Assembly: GCA_013289515.1 (NCBI GenBank)
Contig: JABCZU010000009.1
Location: 21,683-53,687, forward strand
Source: Candidatus Babelota bacterium
GTDB taxonomy: Bacteria; Babelota; Babeliae; Babelales; RVW-14
DNA: 32,005 nucleotides
Reading direction: 5' to 3'
This document shows, in pieces, positions 7,583 to 15,068 of this stretch. Each line of letters opens with the position of its first letter. Within the stretch, counting starts at the first letter, position 1. The position numbers and the translations under genes were made by a program. The notes below the pieces were generated by a model. It did not search any database and was not told the DNA's origin. It worked only from the letters and a program-made list of their open reading frames with translations.

Positions 7583-8118
7583 GTAGATCTAAAAGCTTGG
7601 CATCTCAGAGCGCAAAAAGCCCTCAAGGTATGCCTTACAAGTTTGCTAAAACACTTGCTACTGAAGATGAGTACCGGCACATGGCCGATAAGCTGCTTGT
7701 ATTTGCGCAACAAGAAAGTTCCCTGGATATAAACGCATTTCCACTCAGCCTATTGATAAACCCGGCTACCTTTGTAGGGTTTTCACAGGACTCAGAGTAC
7801 TTTTCGAACGTCTATGATACAGCCTTACGCTTAATAGGTGCTCGATTAAAACGATTAATGTTTGAAGGCAGCATCGATCGTCAATTTGCCATGGAAATGC
7901 TTCCTTTGTATGATCCTGAGTATAGACGATACTTAAGGGAAAAAGGGCAAAAAGATGATGTGCCTGCTGGCCAGACTAAGTTTATAACTGTTAACATACC
8001 AGAATATCGTTCGATTCCTGACTCGCTTTGGCAAAGGCTTAATAGTAAGCAATGCACCGAAGAAAAGCGTATGGAAGTATTGCATAAGATGCATGAGGTT
8101 TTAGATGATCTCCCATAA
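7579..8118 (+). CDS. Unknown protein, possibly small-terminase-like
   Basis: This 179-residue protein overlaps the HGGxSTG gene by ATGA. The middle region, NPATFVGFSQDSEYFSNVYDTALRLIGARLKRLMFEGSIDRQFAMEMLPLYDPEYRRYLREK, has the rhythm of small-terminase/DNA-packaging proteins: a helix-turn-helix-like part, then 'aromatic...YDTAL......R..RLMFEG..D..FA...L...YDPEYR'. That similarity is judged by eye only. The C-terminus (LWQRLNSKQCTEEKRMEVLHKMHEVLDDLP) is acidic and helical. It is the last gene of the module, and no large terminase subunit or portal gene follows. If it is a terminase part, the element is a decayed phage or a satellite. Otherwise it is a DNA-binding protein of unknown role. Confidence 0.6.
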   Translation: MSRSKSLASQSAKSPQGMPYKFAKTLATEDEYRHMADKLLVFAQQESSLDINAFPLSLLINPATFVGFSQDSEYFSNVYDTALRLIGARLKRLMFEGSIDRQFAMEMLPLYDPEYRRYLREKGQKDDVPAGQTKFITVNIPEYRSIPDSLWQRLNSKQCTEEKRMEVLHKMHEVLDDLP

Positions 8119-8202
8119 ACATGAACAAGAGTAACTGTACGATGAATGCCTATGAATCGAATGTGCAAAGAGTTTGCTACTAACAGAAAATCATATAATC
8201 AC

Positions 8203-8817
8203 TTACTCAAGCTCCCAACCCTTGTATGAATCAAGTTCATCTGATGGTTGAAAATGTGCTTCTTTTTGCTCTGGGAAACAACAACCATGAGAGCTGCACC
8301 AAGTAAAGTGCCCTGTGCTTAGACTAGGGGTATTCCCCTTAATGCTTAAATAATATGTTTCATACATGAGAGACATAAACACACTGCCACTCCAACCAAT
8401 AGGCGTAGCGTCAATTTTTGTAAAAAGAGTTGCTTGATCACTATCCTCCACTTCATCGATTGTTTTATTCTCACGTACATGAAGAAACATGCTGTTTGAT
8501 ACATTTTTTATGTAGTATGTTTTATTACCCGGTTCAGGTGGTTCAAGACAGGGCTTTCCAAGGGTGACCCTAAAGACGTTAATGGTAGTATCATAAATGG
8601 TTGATGCCAGATTTGTATAATAATGTTCATAACTATCGACCATTTCAAAGCGTGGCCCTCCATGGTCGGATAGAAAGTATGTAGGCATGGTGCTTGTGGC
8701 TTTGGAGTGAAGCCTAAAAATGATGCTTGTTAAATAATCACTAAGCGTGGCGCCAGAAAGGTTGCTCATAAGTAGGTTTAGACATATAGCAATCGCTAAT
8801 CTATGCAGATTCTTCAT
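8203..8817 (-). CDS. Secreted protein of unknown function
   Basis: This 204-residue protein begins with a typical signal peptide, MKNLHRLAIAICLNLLMSNLSGA, with likely cleavage after SGA. The mature part is rich in aromatic residues and has no motif I recognise. It contains several Cys (CLEPPE, WCSSHGCCFPE) that could form disulfides outside the cytoplasm. It overlaps the 3' end of the Sel1-repeat gene by 17 bases, so the two are co-transcribed, and both products are exported. A role in contact with a host is plausible for such a pair but is not shown by the sequence. Confidence 0.75.
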   Translation of the reverse strand: MKNLHRLAIAICLNLLMSNLSGATLSDYLTSIIFRLHSKATSTMPTYFLSDHGGPRFEMVDSYEHYYTNLASTIYDTTINVFRVTLGKPCLEPPEPGNKTYYIKNVSNSMFLHVRENKTIDEVEDSDQATLFTKIDATPIGWSGSVFMSLMYETYYLSIKGNTPSLSTGHFTWCSSHGCCFPEQKEAHFQPSDELDSYKGWELE

Positions 8818-9631
8818 GAAGGCTCTTTAATACGTCAGCAAGCTCATTAAGCTCATTTAAAGCTTTCTGTGCATCACTATTACCCTGATTAGCAGCCCTT
8901 GTGAACCATTGTACCGCTTCAGTGGTGTTTTGTTGAACGCCCTTGCCCATAAGGTAGCAGCCGCCTAATGAATATTGTGCTGTTGCCACGCCCTTTTTAG
9001 CTGTAATTGTGAGCCATTTAACAGCCTCGGTATAATTCTGCTGAACACCTCTGCCCATGTAGTAGCAGTCAGCCAATAAACATTGAGCCGAACTATCATC
9101 CTGTTCAGCGGCCTTAGTGAGCCATTTAACGGCTTCGACATAATTTTTTTGAACACCTTTACCGATGTAATAACATTTGCCTAGTGAACCTTGAGCTAGT
9201 GCATCTCCTTGTTCAGCAGCTTTGGTTGACCATTTAACAGCCTCAGTGTAATTTTGTTGAATACCATGACCAAAATAATAGCAGTGTCCTAACCCACTCT
9301 GAGCTGCGGCATGGCCTTGCTCTGCGGCCATTGTGTACCATTTAACAGCGTCAGAGCAATTTTTTTCGACACCAAAGCCATGGTAGTAAAGAACGCCCAA
9401 TGTGTATTGTGCATCAGTATTGCCATGGTCAGAGGCCTTAATGAACCATCTTATAGCTTCGGTGTAATTTTCTTGGCCATAATATTTATCAGCTATCTCA
9501 AAGGCCTCTTTCCCAACGTCCTGTTTAGCCGTGTCGGTGTTAGCATCATTGCTACTTCCTTGATTGGTATGCGCAACATAACCAAGGGTGCCCAGTGCTA
9601 TGCAAAGCAATGTTACTGTTGTCATGCTCAT
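8801..9631 (-). CDS. Exported Sel1-repeat (TPR-like) protein
   Basis: This 276-residue protein has an N-terminal hydrophobic signal or anchor (VTLLCIALGTLGYVA, residues 6-20). After a short linker there are six full Sel1-like repeats of 36 residues, each with the pattern A..LG.CYY.G.GVQ.NYTEAVKW.TKAAEQG. The first unit (residues about 45-75) is more divergent. Sel1 repeats fold as an alpha-solenoid that binds other proteins. In intracellular bacteria such proteins often interact with host or envelope partners. The repeats are very similar to each other, suggesting recent internal duplication. It forms an operon with the overlapping secreted protein gene downstream. Confidence 0.9.
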   Translation of the reverse strand: MSMTTVTLLCIALGTLGYVAHTNQGSSNDANTDTAKQDVGKEAFEIADKYYGQENYTEAIRWFIKASDHGNTDAQYTLGVLYYHGFGVEKNCSDAVKWYTMAAEQGHAAAQSGLGHCYYFGHGIQQNYTEAVKWSTKAAEQGDALAQGSLGKCYYIGKGVQKNYVEAVKWLTKAAEQDDSSAQCLLADCYYMGRGVQQNYTEAVKWLTITAKKGVATAQYSLGGCYLMGKGVQQNTTEAVQWFTRAANQGNSDAQKALNELNELADVLKSLHEESA

Positions 9632-9750
9632 GTTATTCCTTTTATATGGATGCTTCTGTATTGCTGAGTTTAATACCTAGCCAAAGCTACTACCACGTGC
9701 TCTCTAAATTAAGGCTTTTAGTATACACATTTTGTGAAGCCTTTATACGA

Positions 9751-10038
9751 TTATTTAAACAAGATAACACTCTTAAGCGTGTTTACATATTCGCTAAATG
9801 CCGCCTTCCCTTCATCGGTAAGATGATAGGTGGTGCGTGGTTTATTCTCAAAAAAAACCTTTTCAACCGTGACATAATTATGAGCAATGAGCTCGCGCAT
9901 GTGCGTGGTCATATGGCCATCAGAAAGATTAAATTCTTTCTTGAGCGCTGTATAATCGCAGGTGGTATGTGCTACAAGGTAGGCCATAAGACGTGTACGA
10001 ACTGGTTGATGAAGGATCTTATTTAGCGGTTCGTTCAC
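9751..10038 (-). CDS. Winged-helix transcriptional regulator (PF13601/MarR-like)
   Basis: This 95-residue protein is a single winged helix-turn-helix domain. The order is LNKILHQPVRTRLMAYLVAH, CDYTALKKEFNLSDGHMTTHMRELIAHNYVTVEKVFFENKPRTTYHLTDEGKAAFSEYV. The recognition helix is DGHMTTHMREL and the wing is KVFFENKPRTTYHLT. It matches the small stand-alone regulators of the HTH_34 type. These are usually encoded with a membrane protein, and that is the case here: the gene overlaps the 3' end of the upstream membrane protein gene by 20 bases. It probably represses its own operon through the palindrome near 10701-10710. Confidence 0.88.
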   Translation of the reverse strand: MNEPLNKILHQPVRTRLMAYLVAHTTCDYTALKKEFNLSDGHMTTHMRELIAHNYVTVEKVFFENKPRTTYHLTDEGKAAFSEYVNTLKSVILFK

Positions 10039-10645
10039 GATTTTCCCATCGCGTATAAAGACCTATTGCTATGCATCCAAGCCCTTGGTATGCCACAAGG
10101 TACATCCAAAGATGGTCAATGCTTAGTGTTGTAAGGTAAACACCAACAAGGCCACCAATGACATAACTCCAGGCAATTGCCGTGACAATAGGTTGTGAGA
10201 ATTGTCCAAGAAAGGCAAAGAGGCAGCCGAGGATGATAAGAATAAACGGGCTAATAAGTGCGGCGTATCCTACATAGGCAAGCATTGCTGCAGTAGCAAT
10301 TGGGATAATTGGAAATAACCTGCTGATGGAGAAGGCCTGTTTGGTAACAGGGTGCAATGGGGTGTTGCTTGGAAATAGTTTTGCAATACCAATAAACAGA
10401 GACCAATAGAACACGGTTCTTAAAAGAAAGATGAGTGGGGTGGTAACACCAGCGGTTAGTAAAAAGGGATCGACATATACACTCAAAAATAATTCAATAA
10501 GCGGAATTGCCGCGATGCAAATACCTGTAGCAATCATGCGATTGCCGGAAATTATCTTCTTAACGTTGCCATAGAGGATGTTGTGGATATCATCAATTTG
10601 GCGTAGGGCAGCTTCTTGAGCTGATTGGTTCTGTTCTGGCTTCAT
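10019..10645 (-). CDS. Multi-pass membrane protein paired with the wHTH regulator
   Basis: This 208-residue protein has an N-terminal soluble helix (QSAQEAALRQIDDIHNILYGNV) followed by about five to six hydrophobic segments: MIATGICIAAIPLIELFL, FLLRTVFYWSLFIGIA, LFPIIPIATAAMLAYVGYAAL, FILIILGCLFAFLG, IAWSYVIGGLVGVYL and a C-terminal YLVAYQGLGCIAIGLY. It has no catalytic motif I recognise. It begins at ATG 10645 behind AAAGGAAATACC. It is translated together with the overlapping regulator, a pairing common in small operons that respond to membrane or growth-state signals. Function otherwise unknown. Confidence 0.82.
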   Translation of the reverse strand: MKPEQNQSAQEAALRQIDDIHNILYGNVKKIISGNRMIATGICIAAIPLIELFLSVYVDPFLLTAGVTTPLIFLLRTVFYWSLFIGIAKLFPSNTPLHPVTKQAFSISRLFPIIPIATAAMLAYVGYAALISPFILIILGCLFAFLGQFSQPIVTAIAWSYVIGGLVGVYLTTLSIDHLWMYLVAYQGLGCIAIGLYTRWENRERTAK

Positions 10646-10697
10646 GGGGGGGTATTTCCTTTAGGTTATGGTTGACTTTTTAAAACTAACTATTAAA

Positions 10698-10725
10698 ATG
10701 ATAGTACTATTTAAATAAATGTCAA
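10698..10725 (-). promoter_or_regulatory. Sigma70-type promoter with palindrome for the membrane protein/wHTH operon
   Basis: Read on the minus strand, TTGACA (10725-10720) is followed after 16 bases by TATCAT (10703-10698), about 50 bases before the ATG at 10645. A perfect palindrome, ATAGTACTAT (10701-10710), overlaps the -10 box and the spacer and could be the regulator's operator. Confidence 0.6.
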
Positions 10726-10727
10726 TA

Positions 10728-10755
10728 TTGTTTATATAGCAGTACCCTATATAAT
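10728..10755 (+). promoter_or_regulatory. Probable promoter for the Nudix-MepB unit
   Basis: TTGTTT (10728-10733) and TATAAT (10750-10755) are separated by 16 bases on the plus strand, about 70 bases before the Nudix start. The promoter is divergent from the one for the membrane protein operon. A small hairpin, GCCCT...AGGGC (about 10778-10794), would lie in the 5' leader. Confidence 0.4.
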
Positions 10756-10826
10756 AATGAATACTCGCTCGGCGGAGCCCTATACTTGAGGGCAAGTTAG
10801 TCGACAATTAATCATAATGAGAACAC

Positions 10827-11279
10827 ATGCTAATGGAAAATGATAAAATATATGTTGGAATTGCAGCCCTCTTTATTAAAGATAACCATGTCCTACTCCT
10901 GAGAAGATCGGCATCAATCTACCTGAGTGGCACATATTGTCTTCCAGGTGGGCATGTTGATGGCAAAGAGACGCTTCGCCAGGCCATAGCGCGTGAAGTG
11001 CAGGAAGAGGTTGGCTTGAAAATTAAGCCGACTGATGCTCAATTCATCCATGTTTATCACAGCTACCACGCTACTAATGCTGCTAAGAAGGAGTGGCTTG
11101 GCTTTATTTTTCTCATAACCACATGGGAAGGTGAGCCGATTAATATGGAACCAGATAAGCATGATCAGCTATGTTGGGCACCGCTGGATAATTTGCCAGG
11201 CAATATTGTTAAGGTGCACTATGACGCTATAAAGGCGTATCGTGATAATGTGTATTATTTGGAGCATGGATGGGAATAG
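10827..11279 (+). CDS. Nudix hydrolase
   Basis: This 150-residue Nudix hydrolase cleaves a nucleoside diphosphate linked to some group X. The full Nudix box is present at residues 45-67, GHVDGKETLRQAIAREVQEEVGL, fitting GX5EX7REUXEEXGU with every catalytic Glu in place. The substrate cannot be told from the sequence; the family spans dNTPs, nucleotide sugars and capped ends. Met3 is an alternative start. The 3' end (AYRDNVYYLEHGWE) overlaps the start of the MepB gene by 10 bases. This same tail is found again, slightly diverged, 573 bases downstream in front of the GNAT gene. Confidence 0.93.
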   Translation: MLMENDKIYVGIAALFIKDNHVLLLRRSASIYLSGTYCLPGGHVDGKETLRQAIAREVQEEVGLKIKPTDAQFIHVYHSYHATNAAKKEWLGFIFLITTWEGEPINMEPDKHDQLCWAPLDNLPGNIVKVHYDAIKAYRDNVYYLEHGWE

Positions 11280-11280
11280 T
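11238..11280 (+). repeat. 3' end of the Nudix gene, copy 1 of a direct repeat
   Basis: These 43 bases encode the last residues of the Nudix protein (YRDNVYYLEHGWE and stop) and include the start codon of MepB. They match 11811-11853 at 40 of 43 positions, counted by eye. Confidence 0.85.
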
Positions 11281-11782
11281 TCTTCATAACACTATTCACC
11301 CTGATCTTCTGTTAGCTCAAGAATTTGCCTATGAACCAATTGGATTAATCTATAGCAAACTAGTGCCAGAGGCGGAAAGCCAAGAGTATGGCGCATGTAC
11401 ATTTGAGATGAACAAGAGAACTATTAAGTTTCGTGTAGCAAAAATCACCCCGACAAAAATTGGGCAGTTCGTTACTTTTTGGAAACGAATTGGAGGCGGA
11501 CCTATCATGCCCTATGATACCAACGATTCTTTTGATGTACTGGTGGTCAGTGTACGTAACACAAAACATTTTGGTCAATTTGTTTTCCCCAAAAATGTAT
11601 TATGGCAAAAGGGTTTGGTATCAAAAGATGAAGATGGCGGAAAACGGGCCATGCGAGTCTATCCTCCATGGGATATAGCTGATAGCCCACAAGCTAAGAA
11701 AACTCAAGCGTGGCAGTTACCATATTTTGTTGAAATCCAGCCAAATCTTGATATTGCAAAGATTCAAAAGCTATTCCAATGA
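11270..11782 (+). CDS. MepB-family protein
   Basis: This 170-residue protein shows the pattern of the MepB family (PF08877), first seen as the third gene of the Staphylococcus aureus mepRAB multidrug efflux operon and of unknown activity. The conserved blocks are YGACTFEMNKRTIKFRVAKITPTKIGQFVTFWKR, PIMPYDTNDSFDVLVVSVR, HFGQFVFPKNVLWQKGLVS, GKRAMRVYPPWD and AKKTQAWQLPYFVEI. The length is normal for the family. The start codon lies inside the Nudix gene (10-base overlap), so the two genes are probably coupled. No MepA-type efflux pump is in the window. Confidence 0.88.
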   Translation: MGIVLHNTIHPDLLLAQEFAYEPIGLIYSKLVPEAESQEYGACTFEMNKRTIKFRVAKITPTKIGQFVTFWKRIGGGPIMPYDTNDSFDVLVVSVRNTKHFGQFVFPKNVLWQKGLVSKDEDGGKRAMRVYPPWDIADSPQAKKTQAWQLPYFVEIQPNLDIAKIQKLFQ

Positions 11783-11810
11783 TCTGTAGGTAAAGATCAA
11801 AATAAGGACG

Positions 11811-11853
11811 TATCGTGGTAATGTGTATTATTTTGAGTATGGATGGGAATAGT
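11811..11853 (+). repeat. Duplicated tail of the Nudix gene, copy 2
   Basis: In one frame this stretch encodes TYRGNVYYFEYGWE and a stop, clearly a diverged copy of the Nudix C-terminus AYRDNVYYLEHGWE. It is not attached to any Nudix gene. It lies between the MepB stop codon and the GNAT gene, and the ATG at 11843 (possible GNAT start) arises within it. Confidence 0.85.
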
Positions 11854-12526
11854 GGTTAATACAGCAGTATACAGCATCATTTTTATGCTTTTGGTTCACT
11901 GGGTAGCCAAAAGTACCATTAATATCCTGAAGCCTGAAGAAAGAATTACCATGACGAATAAACAGGACCAGCAGTCTCTTAAACAAAGTTTTACATTTAA
12001 GCGTGTTACGCCTGATGATTTGCCTACGCTGTACCAATGGTTTAAAGAGCCGCACGTGCAACAGTGGTGGCCGGTGCCGAAGAACGATGAGTTCTTCGAT
12101 TTCTTTCTCAAGCGTATTAGGTCAAAGGATACCTTTGCCTATCTTGCTATGATGGACGGTACACCCATAGGCTACATTCAATACTATTATATTGACCGCA
12201 ACAACCCTAAAGCTGGCTCATGGCTACCTGAATTGCCAGAAGCTACGGTTGGTACCGATCAATTTATCGGTGATCCTGCCTACATTGGTAAGGGCTATGG
12301 TACGCAGATGGTCAAGGCATTTATACAATATCTTACGCACATCCTGGAGCCGCATATCACCACGGTAATTGTTGATCCTGATCCAGCTAATCATGCGGCA
12401 ATTAGATGTTATGAAAAAGTTGGTTTTAAGAAAGAGCAGGTATATACGGTGAACACGGCTCAGCATTTGTTAATGCGATATGATCTACGAAAGCTCACTG
12501 ATACCAACCTTTGCTTAAAGGGCTAG
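11843..12526 (+). CDS. GNAT acetyltransferase, AAC(6')-Ib-like, with possible N-terminal membrane segment
   Basis: From residue 48 onward this protein resembles aminoglycoside 6'-N-acetyltransferases of the AAC(6')-Ib type: FKRVTPDDLPTLYQWFKEPHVQQWW, IGYIQYYYI, the acetyl-CoA loop IGDPAYIGKGYGTQMVKAFI and IVDPDPANHAAIRCYEKVGFKKE. It would transfer acetyl from acetyl-CoA to an amine; the substrate is unproven. Two starts are possible. ATG 11843 (227 residues) adds a hydrophobic segment, AVYSIIFMLLVHWVA, but lies within the duplicated Nudix tail. ATG 11951 (191 residues, after GAAGAAAG) gives an ordinary cytosolic length. I keep the longer form because the second GNAT in this window also has a hydrophobic N-terminus. 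Confidence 0.85.
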   Translation: MGIVVNTAVYSIIFMLLVHWVAKSTINILKPEERITMTNKQDQQSLKQSFTFKRVTPDDLPTLYQWFKEPHVQQWWPVPKNDEFFDFFLKRIRSKDTFAYLAMMDGTPIGYIQYYYIDRNNPKAGSWLPELPEATVGTDQFIGDPAYIGKGYGTQMVKAFIQYLTHILEPHITTVIVDPDPANHAAIRCYEKVGFKKEQVYTVNTAQHLLMRYDLRKLTDTNLCLKG

Positions 12527-12555
12527 AATGATGATATGTGCTTATATATTCGTGA

Positions 12556-13008
12556 TCACCATCTTCGTAGTCCTGACGATTGTTCTAGCGCCTCTATCTT
12601 GTCTCGAATTGCGGTAGCAACATCCTGATGATTAGCTTGGATGGCTAAATCCAATGCCGTTTGACCGGCAGGAGTTTTTGCTTGCAGATTAATACCGGGA
12701 TATTTAATAAGTTCTTCTACTATCGGCAAGTGACCGTTCTTTGCTGCATAATGCAGTGCAGTATAGTTATTATCCTCCGGATCAGCCCAATTCACATCAA
12801 TGCCATATGCGTTATTATTATCAGCGTTAAAGCTTGTTAGATACTTCTTAAGTTCTTCAAGATTGTTAGCTGCGGCATAATTACAAAAGATTCGACCAGT
12901 CATATACGAGGGGATGCATCCCATGACTGTCGCTGAATTCCATGCTAAAGAGCTCATCATTATAACGAGACAAAGAGCAGATTTTATGGTTGATATTATA
13001 ATTTTCAT
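12556..13008 (-). CDS. Secreted ankyrin-repeat protein
   Basis: This 150-residue protein has a signal peptide, MKIIISTIKSALCLVIMMSSLAWNSA, followed by about three ankyrin units. The clearest are NNYTALHYAAKNGHLPIVEELIKYPGINLQAK and TPAGQTALDLAIQANHQDVATAIRDKIEAL. A degenerate first unit precedes them (NYAAANNLEELKKYLTSF). Ankyrin repeats bind proteins, and exported ankyrin proteins are typical of intracellular bacteria. The start at 13008 follows AAAGGG at a good distance. A GC-rich hairpin separates it from the ABC permease gene upstream. Confidence 0.88.
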   Translation of the reverse strand: MKIIISTIKSALCLVIMMSSLAWNSATVMGCIPSYMTGRIFCNYAAANNLEELKKYLTSFNADNNNAYGIDVNWADPEDNNYTALHYAAKNGHLPIVEELIKYPGINLQAKTPAGQTALDLAIQANHQDVATAIRDKIEALEQSSGLRRW

Positions 13009-13034
13009 GATATGATCCCTTTACTGTTTTTTCG

Positions 13035-13051
13035 GGGGAGCAAAGCTCCCC
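13035..13051 (-). other. GC-rich hairpin between permease and ankyrin genes
   Basis: GGGGAGC (13035-13041) and GCTCCCC (13045-13051) form a perfect 7-base-pair stem with a 3-base loop. On the minus strand the stem is followed by A residues instead of T residues, so it is not a standard terminator for the permease transcript. It may stabilise or process the mRNA. Confidence 0.55.
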
Positions 13052-13060
13052 TGGTTGATG

Positions 13061-13855
13061 TTAAACAAAATCAAGGCGCTTTTTGAGTCGACTGATAGCA
13101 AGCCAGCCGCTTGCAACGGCAAGAACGCTGATAACGCTCAGACAAAGCCAAAATGGTAAATAGCCATCTTGGCCAAGCATAATTGCCCGCATGCCTTCCA
13201 TAATGTACGTGATCGGATTGCACAGCGCAACGTACGAAACTTCTTTACTAATCTGATGAAGTGTCTGCCAAGAATATTGAAAGCCGCCCAAAAACCAAAG
13301 TGGAAAGATAAAGCGTATCCACACCTGTTCCATTTGAGCAAGGCTAGGAATAAAGCTTGCTACTAAAAAGGCGAATGTTGCATAAAATGCATTGATCAGG
13401 ATGAAGAACGGTACAAACTTTATCCATGCAACCTGCATCATATTAAACTGATTGAGCAAAAAGAGTTTGCCAAGTGGTAGCATGAACAGCCCCATAATGG
13501 AAAAATTGAGCGTAAGATACAGCATCTTTTTTATAAAGACCAGTTTTGATGGGATTGGAAGCGTGAGATCATAGAAAATAACTTGATCTCCCTCAAAGTC
13601 GCTGATCAGGGTAAAGATGCGCGGATACGTTTCAAAAATGCCTACAGTTGCAATACAACCAGCAAGCATAAAAAAACCAAAGTTGGGATCCAATGCAAAT
13701 TGTGCTTTCATAATGTAGCCCATCACAATGATGGTGCAGCTGAGCCAAATACCAATATTAATGATTTTACTCACCAACGTTTGGCGCAGCTCGATGAGGT
13801 CTGCCCACAGCATACTTTTGAAGACCTGTAGATAAAATGACCATGACATGTTCAT
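13061..13855 (-). CDS. ABC-2 type transporter permease
   Basis: This 264-residue protein has six hydrophobic segments (IINIGIWLSCTIIVMGYIM, FGFFMLAGCIATVGIFE, MLYLTLNFSIMGLFMLPL, FVPFFILINAFYATFAFLVASF, IFPLWFLGGFQYSW, FWLCLSVISVLAVASGWLAI). It has the typical ABC-2 pattern before the last helix, NPITYIMEGMRAIMLG. It should form the membrane channel of the exporter encoded with the ATPase gene 28 bases upstream, on the inner membrane. Related permeases move drugs, polysaccharides or lipids, and the substrate here cannot be told. It starts at ATG 13855, with Met3 as an alternative. Confidence 0.9.
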   Translation of the reverse strand: MNMSWSFYLQVFKSMLWADLIELRQTLVSKIINIGIWLSCTIIVMGYIMKAQFALDPNFGFFMLAGCIATVGIFETYPRIFTLISDFEGDQVIFYDLTLPIPSKLVFIKKMLYLTLNFSIMGLFMLPLGKLFLLNQFNMMQVAWIKFVPFFILINAFYATFAFLVASFIPSLAQMEQVWIRFIFPLWFLGGFQYSWQTLHQISKEVSYVALCNPITYIMEGMRAIMLGQDGYLPFWLCLSVISVLAVASGWLAISRLKKRLDFV

Positions 13856-13883
13856 ATAATGTTCTTTCGTTTCGTTTACTATT

Positions 13884-14615
13884 TTAATCCTGTTTCAATA
13901 ACTGCAAGAAAACATCTTCCAGATTTTTTTCCTTAAAGTCTTCCATCAATTTTGCCGGCGTATCTATCAGCTTGATGACCCCCTGGTCCAGGATGCAGAC
14001 GCGATCAGATAGCTGTTCGGCCTCATCAAGGTAATGTGTTGTGAGCAGCACCGTCACCCCTTGCTGTTTGAGCAATTTAATATGTTCCCACAGCTGGCGG
14101 CGAATGTGCGGGTCAAGGCCAACGGTTGGTTCATCCAGCAATACAATTTGAGGGTTATGCATTAGGCTACGTGCCAGCATAAAGCGTTGCTTGTAGCCGC
14201 CAGAGAGCACCGATGCCTTTTGTGGTAGATAAAATGCCAAATCAAATTGTCGTACCAGATAATCCATGCGCTCGTGAATAGCCTCTTCTGACATGCCGTA
14301 ATAGCGGCCGGCAAATAGGAGATTGTCCTCAAGCGTCAGCAGTGAATTCAGATTTGGCCGCTGTGGACAAAAGCCAAGTTGAAAGCGATATGCCGTTAGG
14401 TTTTTATAAATTGACTCTCCCTGAAACAGGATGTCACCAGATGTTGGCGGGTGCAGCGTAGCAATAATTGACGAGAGCGTTGATTTGCCAGCGCCGTTTA
14501 CGCCAAGCAGGCTGAAAATCTCACCCTTGTAGATATCAAGTGAGACATCTTTGAGTGCTTCTTTGGTGGCATAACGTTTTTTAATATTACAAATGCGTAG
14601 CAATGGTTGCAGCAT
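13884..14615 (-). CDS. ABC-2 type transporter ATP-binding protein
   Basis: This 243-residue ATPase powers the adjacent permease. Walker A is GVNGAGKST (residues 38-46), the Q-loop is in LGFCPQRPN, the signature is LSGGYKQR, Walker B is IVLLDEPTVGLDP, and the switch His is in LLTTHYLDEAEQLSDRV. The frame is open further upstream to 14684, but that extension (MRALGRLRIILSFMARSF...) is unlike the family. ATG 14615 begins at MLQPLLRICNIKKRY, the normal ABC N-terminus, and is preceded by AAAGGG. The drug-exporter-like DEAEQL region is common to CcmA/NodI-like ATPases. ATPase and permease form a two-gene unit. Confidence 0.93.
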   Translation of the reverse strand: MLQPLLRICNIKKRYATKEALKDVSLDIYKGEIFSLLGVNGAGKSTLSSIIATLHPPTSGDILFQGESIYKNLTAYRFQLGFCPQRPNLNSLLTLEDNLLFAGRYYGMSEEAIHERMDYLVRQFDLAFYLPQKASVLSGGYKQRFMLARSLMHNPQIVLLDEPTVGLDPHIRRQLWEHIKLLKQQGVTVLLTTHYLDEAEQLSDRVCILDQGVIKLIDTPAKLMEDFKEKNLEDVFLQLLKQD

Positions 14616-14957
14616 GTGAGCCCTTTTAAAAAATGAGCGTGCCATGAATGACAAAATAATACGCAAACGCCCAAGCGCGCGCATAATTCATGTCAATAGT
14701 GGCTACGATAAAAAATAAATATACGATTGTATTAAGAACAGAAATACCCTCTGCCATCGATATGCTTGACCAGAGATTGGTATATCTTTAAAAGAATGGC
14801 CTAAAGATTAATTAGGCGATGATTCTGACGGTTATCATGGCATGGATCCTTTCCGGATGGTTGCCGTTATAGTAAAGTACATTTTTAAACGTTACGACAT
14901 TTTTGCATTATTGTCAAATAACAAAAATTATTCTCAAATTGAAATCAAACCATTTTT

Positions 14958-14985
14958 TTGAAGATTTAGCCGGCTGTGTTAGACT
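14958..14985 (+). promoter_or_regulatory. Possible promoter for the secreted small protein / ABC-F unit
   Basis: The 450 bases between the ABC ATPase start and 15069 hold no gene that I can support. Near their right end TTGAAG (14958-14963) and TAGACT (14980-14985) are 16 bases apart on the plus strand, about 80 bases before the ATG. The rest is AT-rich with no clear repeat. Confidence 0.35.
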
Positions 14986-15068
14986 ATTCCGGTTACTTTG
15001 GTTTATTATCATGTTTATGGAACTTGGCCATGTAAGAAGATAAAATTTATGTCCGTGTTGGGAGTGAT

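Noticed and set aside
8817-9631. The Sel1 gene repeats as a CRISPR or DNA satellite
   Set aside because: The period is about 108 bases, in frame and degenerate at third positions, so it is a protein-level repeat. No CRISPR-like array was seen anywhere.
9711-9743. AAGGCTT...AAGCCTT inverted repeat as a terminator
   Set aside because: Only 7 base pairs with a 19-base loop and no T-run in the direction of the wHTH gene.
9595-10026. Plus-strand open frame across the Sel1 5' end and the wHTH gene
   Set aside because: It is antisense to two well-supported genes and its protein has no coherent fold pattern.
13583-13831. Plus-strand frame opposite the ABC-2 permease
   Set aside because: It is antisense to the permease's membrane helices and its composition is typical of a shadow frame.
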